Program-made: the position numbers and the translations under genes
Source: Sporichthyaceae bacterium
GTDB taxonomy: Bacteria; Actinomycetota; Actinomycetes; Sporichthyales; Sporichthyaceae
DNA: 39,078 bases
NCBI GenBank assembly: GCA_036269075.1
Contig: DATASX010000075.1
Span: 1-39,078, forward strand
Direction of reading: 5' to 3'
Notes under the pieces: model-generated
The model's database searches: none
What the model was told of the DNA's origin: nothing
What the model saw: only the letters and a program-made list of their open reading frames with translations
Shown: positions 1 to 7,960 of the stretch, piece after piece
How positions within the stretch are numbered: position 1 is the stretch's first letter
How the letters are laid out: each line of letters opens with the position of its first letter

Positions 1-64
1 GCCTGACCGACTCGGCGCAGCCTGTCCCGACCGGAGGGCTTGGCCAGATAGTCTCGATCCGGTC

Positions 65-137
65 GGGCCGCTAGCTCAATTGGCAGAGCAGCGGACTTTT
101 AATCCGCGGGTTCGGGGTTCGATCCCCCGGCGGCCCA
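65..137 (+). tRNA. tRNA-Lys (anticodon TTT)
   Basis: A full cloverleaf can be drawn by eye. The 7-bp acceptor stem is 65-71 (GGGCCGC) with 130-136 (GCGGCCC). The D arm is TAGCTC...GAGC, the anticodon stem GCGGA/TCCGC, the loop CTTTTAA with TTT at 98-100, and the T arm CGGGG-TTCGATC-CCCCG. The discriminator base is A137 and CCA is not encoded. Parts of the 3' half (99-130 and 106-132) recur at 5669-5700 and 9389-9415, so this gene is the likely integration anchor for the accessory region to its right. Confidence 0.95.
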
Positions 138-304
138 CCCCTGACCTGCGGTTTTGTCAGTACTGACCCCATCGTGGGACTCCTGTAAACCAGTGTGCCT
201 GCGAACTGATTGACATCACGGAGGGTGAGGTCACCTCTGACAGGACATCCCACCGGCAAGGTCGCGATAGCCACGCAGGAAACCGCTGACAGTGCCTGGA
301 ATCG

Positions 305-578
305 CGAAGCAGCGAATACCTGTTCCGCAGCTTTGACGCCCCGATCGTCTCGTTGGCCTACGCGCTGGTGCTCACCAGTCGTATCCGCCTGGGCACCGTC
401 TCGCTGATGTTGCGGTTCGCGCGGGCGATGTTGGCCAAGCAACTGGCCAGGCTGGACGTGCTCAGCGGTGGACGCCTCGGTGTCGGGGTGTCCCTGGCTG
501 GTCGAAGACGAGCACGCCGCTGCCGGGACGCCTTTCGACCAGGCGAGTGCCCGATTCGAGGAGTACGTGCAGCAGGGA
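305..578 (+). pseudogene. Fragment of a luciferase-like (F420-type) monooxygenase, frameshifted
   Basis: In one frame, about 314-490, the translation reads like the conserved core of luciferase-like/F420-dependent oxidoreductases: LAYALVLTSRIRLGT, then LAKQLARLDVLSGGRL and GVGV. From 495 the match continues in another frame (WLVEDEHAAAGTPFDQ, then ARFEEYV), the segment that normally follows in this family. So there is a frameshift near 490-495. The N-terminal ~60 residues and the C-terminal half are missing. This is a decayed remnant between the tRNA-Lys gene and the LuxR gene. Family assignment rests on motif resemblance only; no intact start or stop belongs to it. Confidence 0.6.
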
Positions 579-761
579 TCGCGTCGTGGACCAGCATCCC
601 GATGGACACTGAAGTCGTCACGCCGGCGCCCGCCGAGGCCGCCGTCCGACAAGCCATCGACTTCCTCGCCACTGTTCTCGGAACCCGCAGCTGATCCACA
701 TGGCCGTCGGGGATAGGCCGTAGCGAAGCGGGTCCCGTCCGCGGGGGCCCGCTGCCCGGCA

Positions 762-3488
762 TCACGTGCCCAGAGCGTGGCGGAGTTGACGGCGTGAGGT
801 GACGTCGAGCTTTCGGTAGACCTTGCGGAGGTGGTAGTCGACTGTGCTGGGGCTGAGGAACAGCCTTCCGGCGATCTCCGCATTGGTGCCGCCCTGAGAG
901 GCGAGGAGCGCGATCTGCGCCTCCTGTGGTGTCAGGTCACGTCGGGTGGACTCGACTCGCTTGCGTGCCTGTGCGCCCGTGGCGGCAAGTTCTGCTCGGG
1001 CGCGCTCGGCAAAGGCGTCGGCTCCCATCCGCACGAACATGTCGTGGGCCGCGTACAGCTGAGTGCGGGCGTCGAGTCGTCGCTTGTGGCGGCGAAGCCA
1101 CTCCCCGTAGAGCAGGTGTGCCCTCGCTGTTCGCAGGTTTCCCCGGCATCGGGAGAGGTGCTCGATCGCCTCCTGGTACAGCGTTTCCGCCTGGCTTGGT
1201 TCGGCGACCAGCGCCCGCGCCAGGGCCAGCAGTCCCAGCGCGATCGGAGTGCCGTTCGGGACGGCGCGGGTGGCGAACTCCTCGGTGGCCCGGGTCGCGG
1301 TGGCATGTTCTCCGCATCGGGATCCCGCTTCGATCAGGTCCGCGAACGCGACGACGTTGAGGAACGGGTTGTCCTGGTAGTTCTTCGTGGCGCTGGCAAA
1401 GGCCGCTCGATAGTTGCCGAGACCCAGCTCGAGCACGGTGAGCCCGTAGTCGACGAAGAGGAGCATCCAGCCCTGACCCTGTTCGGCGGCGAAGCGGGCG
1501 ACGTCCGCTGCTTCGGCGCGGGCCTCGGTCTCGTGCCCTCGCCAAGCCAGCGCAACGAGCCCCAACGCGTCCGATGGTCTCCCGATGACCGCCATGATCT
1601 GGGCCCGCTCGGCGAAAAGCGTCCGGGCAGTGACCAGCGAGCCGTCGAGCAGCTCGGACATGGCCAGGAACAGCAGCCCCTGAGCGAGGAGGACCAACGC
1701 GCCCTGGGCGCGGGCGCTCTCTACCAGGCGGGCAGCCAGCGTATGCAGTCCCTCATCATCGCCGACTGCGCCGGCCGCCCAGCATCCGATCACCAGCCAT
1801 TGCAGGGCTTCGGGGGAGTCCGAGTCGTCTGCCTGCAGGGCGGCGATGGCCTGGCGGAGAAGTGGGACCGCGGCTGCGTGCCCGTCGAGGAACAGCGCGG
1901 TGTAGCCGTCGAGAAGCAGGTCGCCGACCGTCAGCGGGCAACCGGCGGGCAGCGGCATGGCGCGCGCCGCGCGAGCGACATCGCGCTCACTCTCTCCCAT
2001 GGCCGTGAATCGTCCGGTGACCCGCGCCGCCCACAGCGCCTCGAGCATGGTGGCGCGGGCCAAGCGGATGTCGAACGGCTCCAGGGTGCGAGCCGCGTCG
2101 ACCAGCACGGCCGCGGTGCCCGGGGCGTGTCCCAGGGCGTATCGGATCGCACCCTGCAGGCGTTGCGCCTTCGCTCGGTGCAGCGGATCGCCGAGGTGAG
2201 AGGTCTCTTCGAGCAGCAGTTTCGCCCGGGCTGGTGAGCCTCCGGTGAGATGGGCGCGTGCCGCGGCCAGTACCCGCTCGGCGCGTCGGGCAGCGTCCGG
2301 GGTCAGCTCCGCCGCCCGGGCGAGGAACGCCCCCGCCCCGGAATAACCGCCCCGCGCCCGGGCCCGGTCTGCGGCGTGCTCCAATTCGGCGGCCACCGCT
2401 TCGTCGGGGCCGATTGCTGCAGTCGCCAGATGCCAGGCCCGACGGTCGGGATCCCGGTCGGGATCCGACGCCGCCGCGAGGGCCTCGTGAACGCGTCGGC
2501 GGTCGGCGGGCGACGCGCCGCTGTACACCGCGGACCGAATCAGGGGATGCCGGAACCTTGCCTGGGGGTGCATCTCGAACACGCCGTTCGCTCGGGCCGG
2601 CTCGGCCGCATCCGGGGAGCCTCCCAGGCGCAGGGCTGCCTGCGCCACCAGCCGGGGATCGCCTGAGGGCTCGGCCGCCGCCACCAGAAGCAGAGTCTGG
2701 GTGGCCGGCGGCAGGGCGCGGACCTGGCGCAGGAAATGCTCCTCTAGCCGGCGGCTGAGCGGTAACGGCTCAGGCCGCAGTCCACGTTTCGAGAGTTCCT
2801 GAGAACTCAGCTCGCCGACGAGCTCGATGATCGCCATCGGGGAACCCTGCGTCTCCGCCACGATCCGCATCGCGACCTGGCGATCGAGCGGGCCGTCCGC
2901 GACCGAGGCCAACAGACCGAGCGCGTCGTCCTCGGGGAGGCCCCGGACAGGAAGCTCGGGTATCCCTTGCAGGAGCAGGCGGCCGTCGACGGCCTCGCGG
3001 GCCCCGAACAGCAGCACGACGCCTTCGGCGTACAACCTCCGGCCCACCAGGGCGAGCGCCTCGAGGGACTCCTGATCGAGCCACTGCGCGTCGTCGACCA
3101 CGCACAACAGGGGCCTCGTCGCTGCGGCGTCGCCCAGCAGCGACAGCGCGGCCAATCCGACCAGGAACCGATCCGCCGGCGCGGCGTCGACGAGCCCGAA
3201 GGCGGATCCCAGGGCGTCGCGTTGACGCCGGGGCAGCTTCTCCCGCGAGGCAAGGAAGGGGATGAGCAGCCTGTGCAGTCCCGCGAAACCCAGCTCCATC
3301 TCGGACTCGACGCCGGCTAGCCGGGCTACCTGGAAGTCGTTTGCCGAGTTGACCGCCCAGTCGAGAAGCGATGTCTTGCCGACGCCGGGATCCCCCCGCG
3401 CCACCAGCGCGGCGCTCAGTCCCTGGCGAGCCGCGTCCAGGGCTCGATCCAGGGTTTCGCGCTCCTCAAGGCGATCCATGAGCGGCAC
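762..3488 (-). CDS. Large AAA-type LuxR family transcriptional regulator
   Basis: A 908-residue regulator of the MalT/LAL-like type: an N-terminal AAA ATPase module, a long helical repeat-rich middle and a C-terminal LuxR helix-turn-helix. Walker A is GDPGVGKTS at residues 32-40, and the Walker B-like PLLCVVDD is at ~126-133, followed by AQWLD. The HTH covers about 852-905 (LTPQEAQIALLASQG ... SPSTVDYHLRKVYRKL). The first start is GTG at 3488; an ATG three codons in (3479) is at least as likely, and neither has a clear Shine-Dalgarno. It is transcribed away from the two hydrolase genes starting at 3613 and may control them (inference). It is a paralogue of the regulator at 15964-18804, sharing architecture and closely similar HTH sequence. 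The inducer is unknown. Confidence 0.9.
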   Translation of the reverse strand: MPLMDRLEERETLDRALDAARQGLSAALVARGDPGVGKTSLLDWAVNSANDFQVARLAGVESEMELGFAGLHRLLIPFLASREKLPRRQRDALGSAFGLVDAAPADRFLVGLAALSLLGDAAATRPLLCVVDDAQWLDQESLEALALVGRRLYAEGVVLLFGAREAVDGRLLLQGIPELPVRGLPEDDALGLLASVADGPLDRQVAMRIVAETQGSPMAIIELVGELSSQELSKRGLRPEPLPLSRRLEEHFLRQVRALPPATQTLLLVAAAEPSGDPRLVAQAALRLGGSPDAAEPARANGVFEMHPQARFRHPLIRSAVYSGASPADRRRVHEALAAASDPDRDPDRRAWHLATAAIGPDEAVAAELEHAADRARARGGYSGAGAFLARAAELTPDAARRAERVLAAARAHLTGGSPARAKLLLEETSHLGDPLHRAKAQRLQGAIRYALGHAPGTAAVLVDAARTLEPFDIRLARATMLEALWAARVTGRFTAMGESERDVARAARAMPLPAGCPLTVGDLLLDGYTALFLDGHAAAVPLLRQAIAALQADDSDSPEALQWLVIGCWAAGAVGDDEGLHTLAARLVESARAQGALVLLAQGLLFLAMSELLDGSLVTARTLFAERAQIMAVIGRPSDALGLVALAWRGHETEARAEAADVARFAAEQGQGWMLLFVDYGLTVLELGLGNYRAAFASATKNYQDNPFLNVVAFADLIEAGSRCGEHATATRATEEFATRAVPNGTPIALGLLALARALVAEPSQAETLYQEAIEHLSRCRGNLRTARAHLLYGEWLRRHKRRLDARTQLYAAHDMFVRMGADAFAERARAELAATGAQARKRVESTRRDLTPQEAQIALLASQGGTNAEIAGRLFLSPSTVDYHLRKVYRKLDVTSRRQLRHALGT

Positions 3489-3612
3489 GCGCCGAGGCTA
3501 CGCGTTTCGGCAACCGCCCCTCACTACGCGGTCACGGGGATTCGAACGCGACCCATCCCCGGTGAGGCTCGGACCAACGAGATTTCACTGCGGCCTTAGG
3601 GACAAAGAGACC

Positions 3613-4440
3613 ATGTCTGCCGACCACGCCTCGCGTCGCAAGCGATCCACGTTCGGCCGCCTCGGCCTGGTCACGGCCCTGCTCGCGCTGACCCTCAGCG
3701 GCGGGAGCATGGCGAACGCCACAAATGCAAGCACCGACGAGGCGAGGCCCACGATCGTTCTGGTCCATGGCGCGTTCGCCGACGCATCGGGCTGGAACGA
3801 GGTCACGAAGCGATTGCAGGCCGAGGGCTACCCGGTCGTCGCCCCTGCGAATCCCGAACGCGGGCTCCTCATCGACAGCGCCTATCTGAGCAGCATTCTC
3901 AGCACGATCGACGGTCCCGTGGTCCTCGTCGGCCACTCCTACGGCGGTGCGGTCATCACGAACGCGGCCATCGGGCACCCCAACGTCAAGGCGCTGGTCT
4001 ACATCGCCGCCTTCGCGCCCGATTTGGGCGAGACCGTCGGCGGGCTCGTGCTGAAGAACCCGGGCAGCGGCCTGACCCCGGAGAACCTGGTCCTACGGCC
4101 CTACCCGGTCGGGGTCGACGGCTACATCAGCCCACGCGTCTTCCACGAGGTGTTCGCCGCCGACCTGCCCGCCGAGACCGCCGCCATCATGGCCGCCGGC
4201 CAGCGACCGGCGGAGACCACAATCCTGGTGACGCCGTCCGGGTTGCCGGCGTGGCGGACGATTCCGTCCTGGTACATGGTCGCCGCTGACGACAAGACCA
4301 TCCCGCCGGCTACCGAACGGTTCATGGCGCAGCGGGCCGGCGCCACAACGGTCGAGATCCGCTCCTCGCACGTCGCGATGATCTCCCACCCCGACGCCGT
4401 CAAGAAGCTGATCGTCGACGCCGCGAAGACCGCGCACTGA
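3613..4440 (+). CDS. Secreted alpha/beta hydrolase (EstC-like)
   Basis: A 275-residue alpha/beta hydrolase with an N-terminal leader: basic SRRKRSTFGRL, then a hydrophobic run (GLVTALLALTLSGG) and an ANA-type cleavage region near residue 35, so export is likely. The oxyanion-hole region is VHGAFADASGW (51-61) and the nucleophile elbow is GHSYGG with Ser109. The acid is probably Asp226 or Asp227 (AADDKTIPP) and the base His253 (RSSHVAM). The order and spacing fit esterase/EstC-like and hydroxynitrile-lyase-like members; the substrate is not predictable. ATG at 3613 is preceded by AAAGAGA. The frame stays open far upstream, but that part lies antisense to the LuxR gene. The next hydrolase follows after 23 bases, so they are probably one operon. 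Confidence 0.88.
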   Translation: MSADHASRRKRSTFGRLGLVTALLALTLSGGSMANATNASTDEARPTIVLVHGAFADASGWNEVTKRLQAEGYPVVAPANPERGLLIDSAYLSSILSTIDGPVVLVGHSYGGAVITNAAIGHPNVKALVYIAAFAPDLGETVGGLVLKNPGSGLTPENLVLRPYPVGVDGYISPRVFHEVFAADLPAETAAIMAAGQRPAETTILVTPSGLPAWRTIPSWYMVAADDKTIPPATERFMAQRAGATTVEIRSSHVAMISHPDAVKKLIVDAAKTAH

Positions 4441-4463
4441 CCCCGACGAAGGAGACGAACTTC

Positions 4464-5312
4464 ATGACAGTGATCACCGAGTACGAAGAGAGCCAGATCA
4501 ACGCCGCCAACGCCTCCGGCCTTACTCCGGTGCTGTTCGTCCACGGCCTGTGGCTGCTCGCGAGCAGCTGGGACCGGTGGCGGAGCGTCTTCGAGGACGC
4601 CGGCTACACGACCCTGGCCGCCGAGTGGCCCGACGACCCGGACACGGTCCAAGCCGCGAACCAGCACCCGGAGGTGTTCGCCCACAAAACGGTGGGCCAG
4701 ATCGCCGACCACGTGGAGGATGTGATCCACAAGCTCGACAAGCCACCGGCCGTGATCGGTCATTCCTTCGGCGGGCTGCTGGCCCAGATCCTCGCCGGCC
4801 GCGGCCTGGTCAAGGCCACGGTGGCCATCGACCCCGCACCCTTTCGCGGGGTACTGCCGCTTCCCATCTCCGCTCTGAAGTCGGCGTCGGTGGTCATCGG
4901 CAATCCCGCCAACCACGGTCGCGCCGTCCCACTGACCTACGAACAGTTCCGCTTCGGCTTCGCCAACGCGGTCAGCGAAGAAGAGGCGCACGAGTTGTAC
5001 GCCGCCTTCGCGGTGCCGGGCTCGGGCGTCCCCCTGTTCCAGGCGGCGACCGCGAACCTCAACCCGTGGACGCAGGCCAAGGTGGACACCAAGCACGCCG
5101 ACCGCGGCCCCCTGCTCATCCTCTCGGGCGACAAGGACAACACCGTGCCCTGGGCCATAGCCAACGCGTCCTACAAGAAGCAGGCCCGCAACCGGAGCGT
5201 GACCGAGATCGTGGAGATGCCCAACCGCGGCCACTCGCTCGTGATCGACCACGGCTGGCCGGAGGTCGCCGAGAGGTCCCTCGAGTTCGTCCGCCGATTT
5301 GTCGCAGCGTGA
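4464..5312 (+). CDS. Alpha/beta hydrolase
   Basis: A 282-residue alpha/beta hydrolase without a leader, so probably cytoplasmic. The oxyanion-hole segment is FVHGLW (25-30) and the nucleophile elbow is GHSFGG with Ser101. The acid is Asp223 or Asp225 (SGDKDNTVP) and the base His257 (NRGHSL). AAGGAGA lies about 8 bases before ATG 4464, a strong ribosome site. It sits 23 bases downstream of a secreted hydrolase with the same fold and a similar triad, but the two are clearly different in sequence. Together they suggest ester or lactone hydrolysis, first outside and then inside the cell (inference). No clear terminator is visible after it. Confidence 0.88.
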   Translation: MTVITEYEESQINAANASGLTPVLFVHGLWLLASSWDRWRSVFEDAGYTTLAAEWPDDPDTVQAANQHPEVFAHKTVGQIADHVEDVIHKLDKPPAVIGHSFGGLLAQILAGRGLVKATVAIDPAPFRGVLPLPISALKSASVVIGNPANHGRAVPLTYEQFRFGFANAVSEEEAHELYAAFAVPGSGVPLFQAATANLNPWTQAKVDTKHADRGPLLILSGDKDNTVPWAIANASYKKQARNRSVTEIVEMPNRGHSLVIDHGWPEVAERSLEFVRRFVAA

Positions 5313-5818
5313 TCGTGGCTGTCACATTCCTTGTGTGAGCAGCCGCGGTACCTGTGCGGCCCGCCGATTGAGCCCATGCCGAGGAGTGCTTGACAGATGC
5401 GCTCGCCCGCGAGCCCGCGAATGCGTCATTCACGCTCGCGGAACCTAACTGCCAGCGGTGCCCCGGCGTGATTCGACCACCCGACAACCCGCTCTCTACT
5501 GGAGACGAAGGGCGGGCCATCGACACATCGAACGTGCCGGCCATGGGCCGCCACCGGCTCGTGTCCGAGCTGACGCGGTCTCAGACAGCACCAGGGACGC
5601 CCACGACCAGGACCGTCGGCACGCGTTGACATCACGCGGACTGGTCCGACGCTGATCGCGCGGCATTCTTAATCCGCGGGTTCGGGGTTCAATCCCCCGG
5701 CCCACAGGCGATTGAGCCTCCCGAGCCGATTGAAGCCTGTTGACCAACGCAGCGAGGAACACCTGTGACTTGCGACAGCGCGAGAGTGCCCGGGCTCGTC
5801 CCTGGCCTTGTCAACCGA
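5313..5818. other. Gene-free stretch containing a tRNA-half repeat
   Basis: No convincing gene on either strand. Minus-strand open frames here exist only because they read through the tRNA-like segment. The one recognisable element is the tRNA 3'-half repeat at 5666-5706. Confidence 0.6.
5666..5706 (+). repeat. tRNA-Lys-like 3' half (candidate att site remnant)
   Basis: Bases 5669-5690 match tRNA-Lys bases 99-120 exactly. After one mismatch (A5691 for G121), 5692-5700 match 122-130. Similarity begins at the anticodon loop; the loop here, TTCTTAA, would give anticodon CTT. There is no D arm, the 5' anticodon stem does not pair, and the 5' acceptor half is absent, so this is not a functional tRNA. 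Starting at the anticodon loop and running to the 3' end is the shape left by tRNA-targeting tyrosine integrases (known biology; applied here by inference). Confidence 0.75.
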
Positions 5819-6661
5819 TCAGCCGGCGGCAGCGCCGCGCGTCTGCTGCGACGACATCTGTGCCCGCTCGAGGCCGGGCCGCCGCGCCAGATCGAGGAGG
5901 TCGGCTATCCGCGGGTCGTGGGAGTCCGCCGGCCACGCCAGCAGGAGGTCCGACGGCGCAAGACCGGTTACCGGCACCGCCCGGACCGCGGAACCCAACC
6001 GTTCGACGACGCTGTCACCGACCACGACGATGAGCTTGCCGAGTGCCACTCGCTCGACCAGCTCGTCGATGCCGACGCGAGGGCACTCCGGTCGGTAGGC
6101 GGGATCGCGACGGAGCAACGCAGGCGTGAGCCGGCTGCGTGTGGCCCATCGGTGCGAGTCGGGTAGCAGCGCTACGGGATTCTCCACACCGACGTCGGCC
6201 GAATCCAGCCGGCTGACGTTCTCGCTCGCGCACAGCAGCGCGACATCGGCCTTGCCCTCCCGCACGGCGCTCGCCTGTCGACGGGTGAACACGACGTCGA
6301 TACTCCCTGTGCCGTGGCGGGTCTCGTAGCGGCGATGCAGCTCGCGCAGCACACCGGACCCCGTGCCCGGGGCGGCCGCCACTCGCAAGACCCCTTGCGC
6401 CGTGCGCACCCGCTCCATCGCCAGGTCGACCGCGCGCAGCGCGGCGTAGGCGTCCGGGAGGAACCGTGCACCGGCGGGCGTGAGCTGGACGCGACGGCTG
6501 GTGCGCTCGAAGAGGGTGACCCCCAGCTGCCGCTCCACTCGGCTGATGGCGCGCGACAGCGGGGGCGATGCGATGCCCAGACGCTCCGCAGCACGGGCGA
6601 AGTGCAGCTCCTCCGCCACGGCCACGACGTATTCCAGCTGGCGAACTTCAAGGCGATCCAT
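5819..6661 (-). CDS. LysR family transcriptional regulator
   Basis: A 280-residue LysR-type regulator. The winged HTH covers about residues 5-65 (RQLEYVVAVAEELHFARAAE, then SPPLSRAISRVERQLGVTLF and ER..R.V.LTPAG), followed by an effector-binding domain from ~90 (VLRVAAAPGTG). It is divergent from the SnoaL gene at 6753, the usual layout for a LysR regulator and its target operon. A perfect T-N11-A dyad, TACCCGCAGGGTA at 6661-6673, overlaps the first base of the start codon, suggesting autoregulation. The start is ATG at 6661, set by alignment to the family N-terminus; no Shine-Dalgarno is visible. The C-terminal tail (QMSSQQTRGAAAG) is low in conservation. Confidence 0.92.
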   Translation of the reverse strand: MDRLEVRQLEYVVAVAEELHFARAAERLGIASPPLSRAISRVERQLGVTLFERTSRRVQLTPAGARFLPDAYAALRAVDLAMERVRTAQGVLRVAAAPGTGSGVLRELHRRYETRHGTGSIDVVFTRRQASAVREGKADVALLCASENVSRLDSADVGVENPVALLPDSHRWATRSRLTPALLRRDPAYRPECPRVGIDELVERVALGKLIVVVGDSVVERLGSAVRAVPVTGLAPSDLLLAWPADSHDPRIADLLDLARRPGLERAQMSSQQTRGAAAG

Positions 6662-6673
6662 ACCCGCAGGGTA
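6661..6673. promoter_or_regulatory. Candidate LysR box (T-N11-A dyad)
   Basis: TACCCGCAGGGTA is a 13-base dyad, TACCC-N3-GGGTA, that exactly fits the T-N11-A rule for LysR-type operators. It lies in the 91-base gap between the divergent lysR-type gene and the SnoaL gene and touches the regulator's start codon. A weaker dyad, TGCCG-ACGA-CGGCA, follows at 6682-6695. Binding is inferred, not shown. Confidence 0.5.
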
Positions 6674-6752
6674 ACGATGATTGCCGACGACGGCATCGCG
6701 CTACCTGCCTGTTGTCGCCGATGGTGGTCCTCCACGACGACAGGAGACCACC

Positions 6753-7226
6753 GTGACGACCGAGACCGAGATCAGAGAGATCGTGTCCCGATACACCCGC
6801 GCTGCGGACCGGCGCGACGGCGAGGAGCTGGCGAAGCTCTACGAGGCCGAGGCAGTCGTCGAGGTCCACTACCGCGGGCCTGACGGGATGGAGTTGCTGG
6901 GAACCCTCTCGGGAGGAGCGCAGATCGCGGCGGCGATGTCCACGGCGATGGCGCCGCACCCGCCCCTGGGCTGGAGCCACCACACCACCTACGACCATCT
7001 GGTCTCCGTCGACGGCGACGACGCCGGCATCGAGACGCAGTTCATCACCTTCGACGTCGTCGGAACCGAGAAGCCCGAGGCTGGCTGGCCCGCCGGCACC
7101 TTCGGCGCCCAGGGCGCCATCACGCCCATCGAGTCCGGGTACTACCGCTTCGCCTTCCGTCGGACCGACGGCGCATGGCGCATCAGCCATCAGGACGTCA
7201 TCCACGACATCCCTTACGTGTTCTGA
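6753..7226 (+). CDS. SnoaL-like / nuclear transport factor 2-fold protein
   Basis: A 157-residue single-domain protein of the SnoaL/ketosteroid-isomerase-like fold. It has the typical start (EIREIVSRYTRAADRRDGEEL...LYEAEAVVEVHYRG), a central GWSHHTTYDHLV segment and a C-terminal strand pair (YYRFAFRRTDGAWRISHQD). Family members are isomerases, cyclases, hydratases or accessory proteins; which applies here cannot be read. GTG 6753 is chosen because AGGAGA sits 6-7 bases upstream; the frame is open further up, but that part overlaps the regulatory dyads. It is first in a probable three-gene operon (then 7259 and 7957) divergent from the LysR regulator. Confidence 0.85.
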   Translation: MTTETEIREIVSRYTRAADRRDGEELAKLYEAEAVVEVHYRGPDGMELLGTLSGGAQIAAAMSTAMAPHPPLGWSHHTTYDHLVSVDGDDAGIETQFITFDVVGTEKPEAGWPAGTFGAQGAITPIESGYYRFAFRRTDGAWRISHQDVIHDIPYVF

Positions 7227-7258
7227 TCACCGGCACTCGACCTGGAGGTTTCGCAGGC

Positions 7259-7960
7259 ATGGCAACACTTGGACTCATCGGCAGTGGCAACATCGGCAGC
7301 ACCCTCGCCCGTCTGGCGGTCGACGCCGGCCTGAACGTCGTGCTCAGCAACTCGCGAGGGCCGCAGACGCTTTCCGTCCTCGTGGCCGAACTGGGGCCGC
7401 AGGCCTGTGCGGCCACTCCCGCGCAGGCGGCAGCGGCCGGGGACTGGGTCGTCGTGACGATCCCGGTCAGCGCTGTGGGGACGGTTCCCCAGGAGCCCCT
7501 CGTCGGCAAGACGGTCATCGACACCGGCAACTACTTTGCCCCGCGTGACGGCACCATCCCGGAACTCGAAGCGCAGGAGCTCACCGATAGCGAACTGCTC
7601 CAGCGGCACCTGGCCGGGGCGCACGTCGTGAAGGCGTTCAACAACATCAACTACAAGCACCTCCGGGCCCTGCCGCGCCGCGAGGACGCGGCGGACCGCA
7701 CCGCCCTGCCGATCGCGGGCAACGACCCGGGCGCGAAAAAGCAGGCCGCCGAATTGCTCTCGCTGCTCGGGTACGACTCGGTGGACATGGGGCCGCTCAC
7801 CGAAAGCTGGCGCTCACAAGTGGGCACTCCGGCCTTCTGCGCGCCCTATGCGGTGACCAAGGACGACCAGTACTTGAACCAGCCGGCCGCTCCCGCCTCC
7901 GCCGAGGAGATCCGCGCGGCACTGGCGTCGGCCGACGGTCTTCGCCGGGGCGTGAGATGA
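7259..7960 (+). CDS. F420-dependent NADP reductase-like oxidoreductase
   Basis: A 233-residue Rossmann protein. The dinucleotide motif GSGNIG is at residues 8-13, then at the end of the second strand SNSRGPQT, the SxSR pattern that in F420:NADP oxidoreductase relatives holds the 2'-phosphate of NADP(H). The later segment VKAFNNINYKHL also fits this family (NADP_oxidored/FNO-like). Many actinobacterial members have no proven F420 activity, so substrate and cofactor partner remain open. ATG 7259 has GGAGG 10 bases upstream. The stop overlaps the next start (ATGA at 7957), showing translational coupling to the MDR oxidoreductase. Two more relatives occur at 14504 and 15167. Confidence 0.85.
   Translation: MATLGLIGSGNIGSTLARLAVDAGLNVVLSNSRGPQTLSVLVAELGPQACAATPAQAAAAGDWVVVTIPVSAVGTVPQEPLVGKTVIDTGNYFAPRDGTIPELEAQELTDSELLQRHLAGAHVVKAFNNINYKHLRALPRREDAADRTALPIAGNDPGAKKQAAELLSLLGYDSVDMGPLTESWRSQVGTPAFCAPYAVTKDDQYLNQPAAPASAEEIRAALASADGLRRGVR

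Noticed and set aside
71-883. Long minus-strand open frame ending in GDRTPNPRIKSP
   Set aside because: Its GDRTPNPRIKSPLLCQLS part is the tRNA-Lys gene read backwards, a well-known artefact; the rest lies antisense to the LuxR gene end and to the monooxygenase remnant.
5660-5706. Functional second tRNA-Lys gene
   Set aside because: No D arm, no 5' acceptor strand and the anticodon stem does not pair; only the 3' half is present.
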